Part shown: piece by piece, positions 7,302 to 15,299 of the stretch
Position numbering within the stretch: position 1 is the stretch's first letter
Layout of the letters: every line of letters begins with the position of its first letter
Assembly: GCA_051745395.1 (NCBI GenBank)
Contig: JBNJEA010000045.1
Span: forward strand, 1-22,078
Source of the DNA: JBNJEA01 sp051745395
GTDB taxonomy: Bacteria > Desulfobacterota > Desulfobacteria > Desulfobacterales > Desulfosalsimonadaceae
Length of the DNA stretch: 22,078 bases
Direction: 5' to 3'
Notes under the pieces: generated by a model
Seen by the model: the letters and a program-made list of their open reading frames with translations, nothing else
Databases searched by the model: none
What the model was told of the DNA's origin: nothing
Position numbers and translations under genes: made by a program

Positions 7302-8320
7302 ATCATGCCGGGTGTCGCTTTTTGAGGACATAGCACCTTTTCGAGTTCAATGAGTTTTTCGCTTTTCCCCATGGCAATTACGGTATCGCCGGCGCAGAGG
7401 ACCGATTCATGGGACGGATTGAAAAGGATGTCGCCGTCGGGCTTTTTAATGGCGATAATGATCAGGTTGTATTGCTGGCGGATACCGGAGTCCTTTAACA
7501 TCTGGTTGACCAGGGGGGAGGCCGGATCCACGGGAATTTCGTCCATCTGGATGTCCTTGCGGTTGTAGGCAAAGACCAGGTCGATGAAATTGCTCACCGA
7601 CGGCCGCAACACCCGCTGGGCCATGCTGATCGCCCCGATATCATAGGGCGATTCCACCCGGTTGGCCCCGGCGGCAAACAGCTTGGTTTTGGTGGCGTCC
7701 TTGTCGGCGCGGGCCAGGATGAAAATATCCGGGTTGAGCTGCCGGGCGGTGAGCACCAGAAAAACGTTGTGCGTATCCGTGCCCAGGGCGGCGATCAAGA
7801 CCTTTGCCCGGGAAATGCCGGCCTTGTTTAAACTGTCTTCCTCGGTGGCATCCCGGTTGACATAGATCACCCCGTCCTGGTCCATCAGTGTCACCAGTTC
7901 CGGATTGTTTTCAATCACGATCGGTTCGATGCCATGGGCCCGCAGGTTTTTGACCAGCACCCGGCCGATCCGGCCGTATCCGCAAACAATATGGTGGTCT
8001 TTCATTTTTTGGATCTTTTTGTTCAATGTGCGTCTCCCCAGCGCATTTAGGATTTGGCCCTCCACGAGGTACTGGACCAGCGCACTGGTCACGTACAGGA
8101 AAAACAGCACCCCCGAGCATATCACCATGATGGTAAAGACCCGGCCCGCAAAACTCATTTGATGGATTTCGCCGTAGCCCACGGTGGTCATGGAAATCAC
8201 GGTCATATAAAGGGCATCCATGAAAGACCACCCTTCGATGATCATGTAGCCGGAAATGCCCATCGCCATGGACAGCAATAGCAGGGAAACCGATATTTTC
8301 AGGTGTTTTGGGATTTCCAT
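7298..8320 (-). CDS. Potassium channel protein with TrkA-N/TrkA-C (RCK) domains
   Basis: About 340 aa from the ATG at 8320. A two-TM ion channel module (about 9-85) carries the selectivity filter TTVGYG (45-50). A cytoplasmic RCK/TrkA-N domain has a Rossmann GYGRIGR motif (about 114-120), and a TrkA-C domain follows (about 250-330). This is the MthK-like single-pore-loop potassium channel layout, gated by a ligand at the RCK domain; whether that is NAD(H), nucleotide or ion cannot be read from the sequence. The frame is open to an ATG at 8404, adding 28 residues of non-hydrophobic sequence that look unlike the family, so the shorter start is preferred. It is followed directly by prmA with an ATGA overlap. 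Confidence 0.88.
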   Translation of the reverse strand: MEIPKHLKISVSLLLLSMAMGISGYMIIEGWSFMDALYMTVISMTTVGYGEIHQMSFAGRVFTIMVICSGVLFFLYVTSALVQYLVEGQILNALGRRTLNKKIQKMKDHHIVCGYGRIGRVLVKNLRAHGIEPIVIENNPELVTLMDQDGVIYVNRDATEEDSLNKAGISRAKVLIAALGTDTHNVFLVLTARQLNPDIFILARADKDATKTKLFAAGANRVESPYDIGAISMAQRVLRPSVSNFIDLVFAYNRKDIQMDEIPVDPASPLVNQMLKDSGIRQQYNLIIIAIKKPDGDILFNPSHESVLCAGDTVIAMGKSEKLIELEKVLCPQKATPGMI

Positions 8321-8533
8321 CAAAAAAGTCACAAGCCATTGGGATTTGTTGGCAAACGAAGAGAAGCTACATTTTTTGGCATTAAAATACAAGGGTTTTT
8401 GCATTGATGCCGCTTGCGGGAGGCATCTGCTGCCATCGGTTCAATCCAATCCCATAACCTTTCCGGACCGGCCGGCACGGGCAAGCGTAATTGCTTGACG
8501 GATGAGCGGGGAATTGGTAAGTATCGAAATATT

Positions 8534-9193
8534 ATGGAAGAAAACAGCCGCAGATATCAGCGCTTGCGCCAGGCGATGGTGAAAAACCAGATCGAAGCCC
8601 GCGGTGTCCGGGACCCGAAGGTCCTCGAAGCCATGGCCCGGGTGCCCCGGCACGGGTTTGTCAACGAAGGGTTAATCGATCAGTCCTACAATGATCATCC
8701 ATTGCCCATCGGCGAGCAGCAGACCATTTCCCAGCCCTATATCGTGTCTTTGATGACCGAGGCCTTACAGGTCAATGCCGACGACCGGGTGCTGGAAATC
8801 GGCACGGGATCGGGCTACCAGGCGGCCGTGCTCGCCGAGATCGCCTACCGGGTCTACACCATCGAGCGCAACCGAAAACTCTATGAACGGGCGCGGCGCA
8901 TTCTGGAAAATCTTGAATATTATAATATCGTTTGCCGATACGGGGACGGCACCCTGGGATGGAAGGAGGAAAGCCCCTTTGATGCCATCATTGTCACCGC
9001 CGGCGCGCCCGAAATCCCCAAACCCCTCATCGATCAACTCGCCGAAGGCGGCCGGATGGTCATTCCGGTGGGCTCTTCCTTTTCCCAGACCCTGATCAAG
9101 ATTTACCGGGACCAGCAGGGTATTCACCAGTCGGAACTCGGCGGCTGCCGGTTCGTCAAACTCGTCGGACAACGCGGATGGAAAGCAGAGTAG
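8534..9193 (+). CDS. pcm: Protein-L-isoaspartate O-methyltransferase
   Basis: A 219-aa SAM-dependent methyltransferase. It shows the Pcm-specific segment QTISQPYIV (63-71) and motif I VLEIGTGSGYQAAVL (86-100), then VYTIER and DAIIVTAGAPEIP. It repairs damaged proteins by methylating L-isoaspartyl residues. The frame is open from 8414, but the first 40 residues do not resemble the family, and MEENSRRYQRLRQAMV from 8534 is a typical start. The Shine-Dalgarno sequence is weak. A TTGACG box at 8495-8500 might belong to its promoter, though the matching -10 is poor. Its 3' end overlaps the next gene by 16 nt. It is divergent from the potassium channel gene. Confidence 0.93.
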   Translation: MEENSRRYQRLRQAMVKNQIEARGVRDPKVLEAMARVPRHGFVNEGLIDQSYNDHPLPIGEQQTISQPYIVSLMTEALQVNADDRVLEIGTGSGYQAAVLAEIAYRVYTIERNRKLYERARRILENLEYYNIVCRYGDGTLGWKEESPFDAIIVTAGAPEIPKPLIDQLAEGGRMVIPVGSSFSQTLIKIYRDQQGIHQSELGGCRFVKLVGQRGWKAE

Positions 9194-10167
9194 AACCCGT
9201 GAGAATTGATTCCTGGAAAGATGCGGTAATGGCAAGCCCCGGCCCCCGATCGAAATGGGCTGCGATGATGCTGACCATAAAAGGCGCCTGCATGGGGGCG
9301 GCCGACACGGTCCCGGGGGTTTCCGGCGGCACCATTGCCCTGATCACCGGAATTTATGAGCAGTTGCTCGCCGCCATTAAATCGGCGGATACGAAAATGG
9401 TCTCGCGCCTTCTGGCCTTAGATATCAAGGGGGCGGTGGCGGAGCTGCATCTCCGGTTTCTGCTGTTTTTGTTTCTGGGCATCGGCCTTGCCGTCATCAG
9501 TTTGGCCCAAATCATGAATTACATGCTCCACCAACACCCGGTGCCCACCTGGAGCCTGTTTTTCGGCTTGATTGCCGCATCGATATGGGCCGTGGGCCGA
9601 AAGGTCGAATACTGGAAGGTGCCGACGGCCGTATTGTTTGCCGCCGGCGCGGTTGCCGCCTATCTTGTGGTGGGCGTGATGCCGGCCCAAACCCCGGAAA
9701 CGCTGGGCTTTATATTCCTTTCCGGCATGCTGGCCGTGTGCGCCATGATCCTGCCGGGCATCAGCGGGGCCTTTATCCTGCTGATTTTGGGCAAGTACGA
9801 GTATGTCATCGAAACCCTGGAAAACCCGTTTGTCATAGAGCACATGCTGATCATCGCCGTGTTTGTCGGCGGATGTGTCGTGGGGCTTGTCGGTTTTGCC
9901 CGGGTGCTGAAATTCTTTCTGGATCGGTTCCGGCCCCAGACCCTGGCGTTTTTAACAGGCCTGCTGCTCGGTTCCCTGCGCAAGATCTGGCCCTGGAAGA
10001 CCCCGGAAGTCACCCGCATGATCCACGGCGAACTCCGGGTGGTCCAGGAAAGCAATATCGTCCCCGAGCCCGGCCCGGCGCTGATGGTGCCGGTGCTGTT
10101 GATGATCATCGGTTTTGGCGCCGTGATTTTTCTGGAATGGGTTTCCTCGCGGAAAGCGTCGGGATAG
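9178..10167 (+). CDS. DUF368 integral membrane protein, probable polyprenyl-phosphate transporter (PopT-type)
   Basis: A 329-aa multi-pass membrane protein with eight or more hydrophobic segments. The N-terminal signature DTVPGVSGGTIALITG (43-58) and its internal echo ILPGISGAFILLILGKYE (191-208) are the paired glycine-rich motifs of DUF368. They imply an internally duplicated, inverted-topology transporter. DUF368 (PopT) proteins are reported to recycle undecaprenyl phosphate across the inner membrane, which supports peptidoglycan and LPS synthesis. Applying that role here is inference from family membership. The ATG at 9178 overlaps pcm; later starts at 9199 (GTG) or 9229 (ATG) would remove part of the polar N-terminus. 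Confidence 0.85.
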   Translation: MESRVEPVRIDSWKDAVMASPGPRSKWAAMMLTIKGACMGAADTVPGVSGGTIALITGIYEQLLAAIKSADTKMVSRLLALDIKGAVAELHLRFLLFLFLGIGLAVISLAQIMNYMLHQHPVPTWSLFFGLIAASIWAVGRKVEYWKVPTAVLFAAGAVAAYLVVGVMPAQTPETLGFIFLSGMLAVCAMILPGISGAFILLILGKYEYVIETLENPFVIEHMLIIAVFVGGCVVGLVGFARVLKFFLDRFRPQTLAFLTGLLLGSLRKIWPWKTPEVTRMIHGELRVVQESNIVPEPGPALMVPVLLMIIGFGAVIFLEWVSSRKASG

Positions 10168-10179
10168 CCTTATCCCTCT

Positions 10180-10677
10180 TTACAGCCCCAGCCGGGTATT
10201 GAATTTTTCTTCCAGCTTTTTCTGCACCACCGGCGGCACCATGGACTCGATATTGCCCCCGAACCGGGCGGCTTCCTTGATAATCGAGGAACTGGTAAAG
10301 ATCCATCGCAGCCCGGTCATCAGAAAAACCGTCTGGATTTCCCGATCCAGCCGCCGGTTCATCAACGCCATCTGAAATTCGTATTCAAAATCCGAAACTG
10401 CCCGCATCCCCCGCAGTATGGCATGGGCGTTGCGCTGGTTGGCATAATCGACAAGCAGGCCATTGTAGGATGCGATTTCGATGTTTTCCAGATCGGAAAG
10501 GGATTCGGACAAAAGCACCATGCGTTCTTCCACGCTAAAAAGCAGGGACTTGGCCGGATTTTCCAGGATGGTGATAATAATGCGATCGAAAATTTTCAGG
10601 CCCCGACGGATGATATCGAGGTGGCCGTTGGTGACCGGGTCAAACGAGCCCGGATAAATCGCCACTTTTTCTTTCAT
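10180..10677 (-). CDS. coaD: Phosphopantetheine adenylyltransferase
   Basis: 165 aa, the usual family length. The nucleotidyltransferase motif YPGSFDPVTNGH (8-19) is complete. RGMRAVSDFEYEFQM (89-103) and TSSSIIKE (128-135) match CoaD; the last is the usual ISSS.VKE motif with Thr for Ile. The enzyme makes dephospho-CoA from 4'-phosphopantetheine and ATP, the penultimate step of CoA synthesis. AGAGGA precedes the ATG at a good distance. It follows rsmD on the same strand, a common pairing. Here the two are separated by 309 nt containing two terminator-like hairpins, so coaD may have its own promoter or a regulated leader. Its 3' end converges with the DUF368 gene 12 nt away. Confidence 0.96.
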   Translation of the reverse strand: MKEKVAIYPGSFDPVTNGHLDIIRRGLKIFDRIIITILENPAKSLLFSVEERMVLLSESLSDLENIEIASYNGLLVDYANQRNAHAILRGMRAVSDFEYEFQMALMNRRLDREIQTVFLMTGLRWIFTSSSIIKEAARFGGNIESMVPPVVQKKLEEKFNTRLGL

Positions 10678-10705
10678 GAATCGATCCTCTTTGGATAATT
10701 AGGGG

Positions 10706-10734
10706 TAAAAAGCTCTCTGTTCCGCCGAACAGAG
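10706..10734 (-). terminator. Second intrinsic terminator-like hairpin upstream of coaD
   Basis: Perfect 8-bp inverted repeat CTCTGTTC / GAACAGAG (10715-10722 with 10727-10734) and a 4-nt loop. On the minus strand it is followed by AGCTTTTT. It lies 29 nt before the coaD start. A second CTCTGTT, complementary to the AACAGAG arm, occurs upstream on the minus strand (around 10782-10788) and could compete for it. Confidence 0.55.
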
Positions 10735-10807
10735 GCGCAATTTCCGCTCGGAAACCCACTTTTCCCCGCCGCCGTCAGGGCAACAGAGTACAATTTCGTG
10801 AAAGCGC

Positions 10808-10837
10808 AAAAAAGGGGATTCCTTAGAAGTAATCCCC
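10808..10837 (-). terminator. Intrinsic terminator between rsmD and coaD
   Basis: Perfect 7-bp stem GGGGATT / AATCCCC (10831-10837 with 10814-10820) with a 10-nt loop. It is followed on the minus strand by six T residues (10808-10813). It directly abuts the CTCCCGGG hairpin. It is a good intrinsic terminator for transcripts coming from rsmD or from a promoter inside this gap. Confidence 0.7.
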
Positions 10838-10986
10838 TCCCGGGTTTTACCCGGGAGACCGAGCCTATAAGGAACTCTCAGACCGGGTTAATTTGTTAAC
10901 GCTTTGAATTTTTTAACCTTATGCCTTAAACCCAAAACCGTAAACCTCGAATTACTTACAAGTCGATTTTTTGAAGATGGCCGCCA

Positions 10987-11559
10987 TCATGCATTGTCTT
11001 CGGCCTCTACCATATAACGCATAAACGTCACAAGCGTTTTCCCGTACCGACGCACGTCAGTGACAGGGCAGCAGGGCTTGTCGGCAGGTGCCGGTTCATC
11101 TGCCGCATGTTCGATGACAACCATCGCCCCCGGCGCCAGGGTGCCCGTTTCTATGAGGTTGTCTATGGCGGGGGCGATTGCGTTTTTCCGATACGGCGGG
11201 TCCATGAAGACCAGATCAAAATGCGTTTTGCAGAAATACAGACAATGCAGGTTGTCGCCGATGTCGGCGCAAAAAACCGTTGCGGCAGAATCCGCCCCGC
11301 ACGCGGCAATGTTTTTGCGGATGAGGTCGATGGCCTGTTTATTGGCGTCGACAAAAACGGCCGAATCCGCCCCCCGGCTGAGGGCTTCTATGCCGAAAGC
11401 GCCCGTGCCGGCGAATAAGTCCAGCACACGGGCATCGGCAACCGTATCGCCGCAGATGTTAAAGATCGCCTCCCGGACCTTTGCCCCGGTGGGGCGTGTG
11501 GTTTTGCCCCGAAGCGAAAACAGTGGCTTGCCTTTGTATTTTCCGGCAATGATGCGCAT
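10987..11559 (-). CDS. rsmD: 16S rRNA (guanine966-N2)-methyltransferase
   Basis: 190 aa, typical length. It starts MRIIAGKYKGKPL and shows the RsmD signature TRPTGAKVREAIFN (21-34), SAM motif I DLFAGTGAFGIEALSRGA (47-64) and the catalytic DPPY (120-123). It methylates G966 of 16S rRNA in the small subunit. It lies 9 nt after ntrX on the minus strand, probably in the same operon. The last codons (EAEDNA) extend slightly past the conserved domain. Confidence 0.95.
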   Translation of the reverse strand: MRIIAGKYKGKPLFSLRGKTTRPTGAKVREAIFNICGDTVADARVLDLFAGTGAFGIEALSRGADSAVFVDANKQAIDLIRKNIAACGADSAATVFCADIGDNLHCLYFCKTHFDLVFMDPPYRKNAIAPAIDNLIETGTLAPGAMVVIEHAADEPAPADKPCCPVTDVRRYGKTLVTFMRYMVEAEDNA

Positions 11560-11568
11560 GGGAAAAGA

Positions 11569-12927
11569 TCAGTTGTCAGTAAATTTCTGCCGGATTTTTT
11601 TAATGGTGCCGCGATCGGCCCCGATTTTTTTGGCCGTCTTGGCTACGTCGAATTCGTACTGCCGGAGTTTGCGCTTGATAAATTCCTCTTCAAAGGCTTT
11701 TTCCGCATCCGGGAGGCGTTTGTATGCAAAAAGATCCCGGGTTTCGTTTTCCGGTTCCGTGTTGTGGGGATTATACGGGGCGGGAATGTCGCCGACATCG
11801 ATTTGATCGGATTCGGCCATGATATCTAAGCGTTCGATCAGGTTTTTCAGCTCCCGGACGTTGCCCGGCCAATCATATTTTTGAAGCGCGGCAACGGCGG
11901 CTTCGGTCAGTTTTTTGGGCGGGGTGCGGCTTTCTTCGGCGATTTTTGTCAGAAACGCGTTGGCCAGTTCCTCGATGTCTTCGAGTCTATCGCGAAGCGG
12001 GGGGACTTCAATGGGAATGACATTGAGCCGGAAGTAGAGGTCTTCGCGGAAAGTGCCGGCTTCAATGGCTTTTTTGAGATCCCGGTTGGTGCAGGCGATC
12101 ACGCGCACGTCCAGGGGGATGGTCCGGCTGCCGCCGATGCGCTGGAATTGCTGTTGTTCCAGTATCCGGAGGATGGTGGCCTGGGTTTTCAATCCCATAT
12201 CCCCGATTTCATCGAAAAAGATGGTGCCCTGGTGGGCGAGTTCAAATTTGCCCCGGCGCTTGGTGGTCGCTTCGGTAAAGGCCCCTTTTTCGTGGCCGAG
12301 CAGTTCGCTTTCCAGTCCTTCATCGGACAGGGCCGCGCAGTTGATGTCGACCAGGGGCTGGTCGGACCGGCCGGACAACTGGTGGATGGTCCGGGCCACC
12401 AATTCTTTGCCGGTGCCGTTTTCGCCGGTGATCAATATCCATGCATCGGTGGGGGCGGCAATACCGATCTGTTTTTTCAGCTCGGCCGCCGGTTGGCTGT
12501 GACCGGTGATGGCGTATTTTTCGATGGTCTTTTTCCGCAGGTACCGGTTTTCCTCCTCCAGGCGGCGGAAGTTCAAGGCGTTGTTGATGGCCACGATGAC
12601 CCGGTCGATGTTTAACGGTTTTTCAATAAAATCGTACGCCCCGGTCTTGGTGGCGTTGACCGCAGTTTCAATGTTGCCGTGGCCCGTGATCATCACCACC
12701 TGCATGCCGGGATACTGCTGCTTGATTTCCTTTAAAGTCTCCAGTCCGTCAATACCCGGCATCCAAATGTCGAGCAGCACCAGGTCCGGCGGGTCCTCTT
12801 CGATGTGCTGCAAGGCTTCGTAACCATTGGTGGCGGTCATGGTCTCAAAACCCTCGTCCATCAGGATGCCGCTGAGGGATTTCAGGATGGAGTCCGAGTC
12901 GTCTACGATTAATATCGTCGGAAACAT
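11569..12927 (-). CDS. ntrX: Sigma-54-family two-component response regulator, NtrX-like
   Basis: 452 aa. The receiver domain (about 1-120) has phospho-acceptor Asp53 in LLDIW, an acidic pair at Asp9-Asp10, and Lys103. The AAA+ domain (about 140-370) has Walker A GENGTGKE (168-175), Walker B IFFDEIGD with Asp239-Glu240, and arginine residues 294 and 300. The C-terminal helix-turn-helix (about 425-447, DVAKTAKKIGADRGTI) resembles NtrX. The sigma-54 contact loop reads GAFTEA (215-220) in place of the canonical GAFTGA. Start 12927 gives a normal receiver start (MFPTILIVDD) with AAGGA upstream; the frame is open to 13095 inside the kinase gene but that extension is not domain-like. The partner kinase is directly upstream. 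Confidence 0.92.
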   Translation of the reverse strand: MFPTILIVDDSDSILKSLSGILMDEGFETMTATNGYEALQHIEEDPPDLVLLDIWMPGIDGLETLKEIKQQYPGMQVVMITGHGNIETAVNATKTGAYDFIEKPLNIDRVIVAINNALNFRRLEEENRYLRKKTIEKYAITGHSQPAAELKKQIGIAAPTDAWILITGENGTGKELVARTIHQLSGRSDQPLVDINCAALSDEGLESELLGHEKGAFTEATTKRRGKFELAHQGTIFFDEIGDMGLKTQATILRILEQQQFQRIGGSRTIPLDVRVIACTNRDLKKAIEAGTFREDLYFRLNVIPIEVPPLRDRLEDIEELANAFLTKIAEESRTPPKKLTEAAVAALQKYDWPGNVRELKNLIERLDIMAESDQIDVGDIPAPYNPHNTEPENETRDLFAYKRLPDAEKAFEEEFIKRKLRQYEFDVAKTAKKIGADRGTIKKIRQKFTDN

Positions 12928-12957
12928 TGGGCGATTTCCTTTTGTTTTTTTATTCTC

Positions 12958-12986
12958 GCGCAAAGCCGCCAAGAATGGCTTTGCGC
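12958..12986. repeat. Perfect 10-bp inverted repeat between ntrY and ntrX
   Basis: GCGCAAAGCC (12958-12967) and GGCTTTGCGC (12977-12986) form a hairpin with a 9-nt loop in the 73-nt gap after ntrY. On the minus strand it is followed by GAGAATAAAAAAAC, not a T run, so it is not an intrinsic terminator in the direction of the operon. It could be a REP-like dispersed palindrome, an mRNA stability or processing element, or a translation-modulating hairpin before ntrX. Confidence 0.7.
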
Positions 12987-13000
12987 CTTTACAAGCCGAT

Positions 13001-15238
13001 TTAGACCGGCAGCTCAATAACGAATTTCGCCCCCTGGGGCTCGTTGTCCTCGGCGTAGATCCGGCCGTTGTGATCGGCCACGATGGTGCTGACAATGGCT
13101 AAGCCCAGCCCCATGCCCGATTTTTTTGTTGTGAAATCCGGCTCGAACAGGTAGGCCTTGTCGGCATCGGTGATGCCCGTACCCGTGTCGGTCACGGAAA
13201 TCCAAAGTTTTTCACCGTTGGCATCCAGGGCGACGGCAATGGTGATCCGGCCCTGCTCCTTTATGGCGGAAATGGCGTTGTCGATTAGGTTGATCAGCGT
13301 CTGTTTGATCTGTTGGCGGTCGAGGTTTAAAGTCGGCAGATCTTCAGGCAGATCGACCACAAATTCAATGTTTTGGTTGCCTTCCCGGTAAAGGGCCACC
13401 GATTCGTTGACAATGGGGGCCAAATCGCACGGCGCGGGGTTGGCTGTTGGAAACTTGGCAAACGAGGAAAACTCGTTGACCAGGTTGCGGATCAGATCGG
13501 TGTGGTCGATGATGGTCTGGGTGCATTCCTCGAAGACCGGATCGTTGATGGTGTTTTGGTACTTGCGTTTCAAGCGTTGGGCGGAAAGCGAAATCGGGGT
13601 CAGCGGGTTTTTGACCTCGTGGGCGATCCGGCGGGCCACTTCGCGCCAGGCCGCCATGCGCTGGGCCTTTTCCAGTTCCGTCAGATCGTCGAAGACCATG
13701 ACGATGCCCATCTGGCGCCCTGTTTCGTCCTGCAGGGCGTTGAAGTTGACCTTAAATGTCCGGCGGTGGCCCTCGATGGTGAGGTTGATGGATTTGGACA
13801 AACTCTCTTCCCGGTGATGGACAAACCGTTCCATGATTTCGTCGGCCAGGGTGGGATACTGGTCCTGGAGCAGGTGCTTGTAGCTTTTTTTCAGGACATC
13901 TTCGGCATTGATTTTCAGCATCTGTTCGGCCGAGGCATTGATGGTGGTGATCAGGCCGTTGGCATCAAAGGAGATCACCCCGGTGGAGACGTTGTTTAAC
14001 ACGATTTCCATGTACCGGCGGCGCTCTTCAATCTCGATGTTTTGATCATAGAGTTTGCGGGCCGAATATTCGATTTCCCGCCGGTTAAAACGCAGCTCCC
14101 GGGTCATCTTGTTAAACGAGTCGACCAGGGTCTTCATTTCATCGTCTGCGGCCACGTTGATGCTGTAGGTCAAATCTCCCTCGGAAACCCGCCGGGTGCC
14201 CTCGGCGAGCTCCATGATCGGGATGGTGATGGAGCGCGACAGGTACATGCCGAACCAGACTGCACAGAACATGACCAGCAGGGCCACCACCGAAAGGGTG
14301 ATGTAGTAGGTGACCCGGATCGGCTGCTTGAGCATTTTAATCTGTTTGTATTCTTCGAGCCCCCGGGAAATCGAGGCCAGGTGCTCGGCCATGTCCGCGG
14401 GCATCAGGACCCCGATGACGATAAATCCGTCGACTTCGATGCCCTTGGCGCCGAAGGGGATGGTGGCGATGTTTCGGATCAGCTCCCCGCTGGCAAGCAG
14501 TTTCGAGGTGGACCAGGCGTTTTCGGTTATGGTTAAGCCCTTTTGCAGGTGGTTGGTATCCAGGGGCGTCATTTTTTCCGCCGGCAGGTTCTTTGCGGTG
14601 GAAAGCGTCAGCCGGTCAAAGTTGGTGTTGTAGACCGAAACCGCGTCCAGATTGAATTCGCGCTGAGCCACCTGGATGTAATTGGAAAGTTCACTTTCTT
14701 TTCCATCCTCCAGCAGATTGCGGGTATTGACCTGGTAGGCGGCCTTGTCCAGAAAAAACCGGTTGTTTTCCTCCACGTGCTGGTACATGTTGCGCCCCAC
14801 GGCCAGAGAGTTTTCCAATGCCTGTTCAATGGGGACCTTGAACCAGAATTCGATGGAGGTGGTGATAAAGTGAAGGGAAAAGACAAACAAGACGCTGGCC
14901 GGCAGCAGGGAGATGGCGATAAAGGCGGCAATGAGCTTGGTCCGAAGCCGGGTGCCGGGAATCCGGCTGCGCCGTTCATAAAACAGCTTGACCACGTTGC
15001 GGAATACGAGAAAAATCAGAAAGACCAGCAGCAGCATGTTGATGTTGATCAGGATAAACATCAACATCATGTTCGACACCGTTATATCGGCGGGCGAAAG
15101 CATCGGCCGGATGGTCAGGGCCGTCAGCAGGCAGACCACGGCAAAAACCACGCCGATGATGATAAAATCGCGTTTCCGGCGCTTTTTGTCCGCGGCTTTG
15201 TCCGGGGCCTGGGGGGTGACGTAGCGGTTTCGTTTCAT
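13001..15238 (-). CDS. ntrY: Sensor histidine kinase, NtrY-like
   Basis: 745 aa. Three N-terminal TM helices (about 24-44, 55-79, 102-122) precede a periplasmic sensor region (about 125-305). A fourth TM (about 308-331), a HAMP domain (about 332-385) and a PAS domain (about 405-520) follow. The kinase core has H-box His540 in RRIAHEVKNPLTPIS, N-box LINLIDNAISAI (Asn654), G1 DTGTGI (684-689) and G2 GMGLGLAI (708-715). Together with NtrX downstream this is an NtrYX pair, known to respond to nitrogen, redox or envelope status depending on the lineage. The signal here cannot be read. The DUF4390 gene is upstream. Confidence 0.93.
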   Translation of the reverse strand: MKRNRYVTPQAPDKAADKKRRKRDFIIIGVVFAVVCLLTALTIRPMLSPADITVSNMMLMFILININMLLLVFLIFLVFRNVVKLFYERRSRIPGTRLRTKLIAAFIAISLLPASVLFVFSLHFITTSIEFWFKVPIEQALENSLAVGRNMYQHVEENNRFFLDKAAYQVNTRNLLEDGKESELSNYIQVAQREFNLDAVSVYNTNFDRLTLSTAKNLPAEKMTPLDTNHLQKGLTITENAWSTSKLLASGELIRNIATIPFGAKGIEVDGFIVIGVLMPADMAEHLASISRGLEEYKQIKMLKQPIRVTYYITLSVVALLVMFCAVWFGMYLSRSITIPIMELAEGTRRVSEGDLTYSINVAADDEMKTLVDSFNKMTRELRFNRREIEYSARKLYDQNIEIEERRRYMEIVLNNVSTGVISFDANGLITTINASAEQMLKINAEDVLKKSYKHLLQDQYPTLADEIMERFVHHREESLSKSINLTIEGHRRTFKVNFNALQDETGRQMGIVMVFDDLTELEKAQRMAAWREVARRIAHEVKNPLTPISLSAQRLKRKYQNTINDPVFEECTQTIIDHTDLIRNLVNEFSSFAKFPTANPAPCDLAPIVNESVALYREGNQNIEFVVDLPEDLPTLNLDRQQIKQTLINLIDNAISAIKEQGRITIAVALDANGEKLWISVTDTGTGITDADKAYLFEPDFTTKKSGMGLGLAIVSTIVADHNGRIYAEDNEPQGAKFVIELPV

Positions 15239-15299
15239 TTAGCGGTCAAAGGGTTGATGCATTGCATTCGCGGGTGACAGAAATACCGGTTCAACCGGT

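Larger units (their letters stand above)
10678..10986 (-). ncRNA. Structured intergenic region between rsmD and coaD: candidate sRNA or regulated leader
   Basis: This 309-nt gap has no plausible gene but dense secondary structure on the minus strand. In order of minus-strand transcription there are: an AT-rich part with a GTTAA/TTAAC hairpin; TTCCTTA (10868-10874); a perfect 8-bp hairpin CTCCCGGG/CCCGGGAG (10837-10857); and an intrinsic terminator (10808-10837) whose loop contains TAAGG. A second terminator-like hairpin lies at 10706-10734. The upstream TTCCTTA is complementary to TAAGGAA (10819-10825), so a pseudoknot or a competing helix that breaks the terminator is possible. I do not recognise a known riboswitch or sRNA family. 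The choice between a separate small RNA and a coaD leader is open. Confidence 0.35.

Noticed and set aside
10770..10815. GEMM (cyclic-di-GMP) riboswitch-like CAGGGCAA ... GAAAGCGCAAAA on the plus strand
   Set aside because: Spacing and the GGGACGCAAAGCC part do not match, and no plus-strand gene follows.
10801..10880. Glycine-riboswitch-like string GGAACTCTCAG on the plus strand
   Set aside because: The rest of the glycine aptamer core is missing, and the plus strand leads only into the antisense of rsmD.
13373..13999. Plus-strand frame of 208 codons inside ntrY
   Set aside because: It is antisense to the PAS and kinase region of ntrY, whose motifs are complete.
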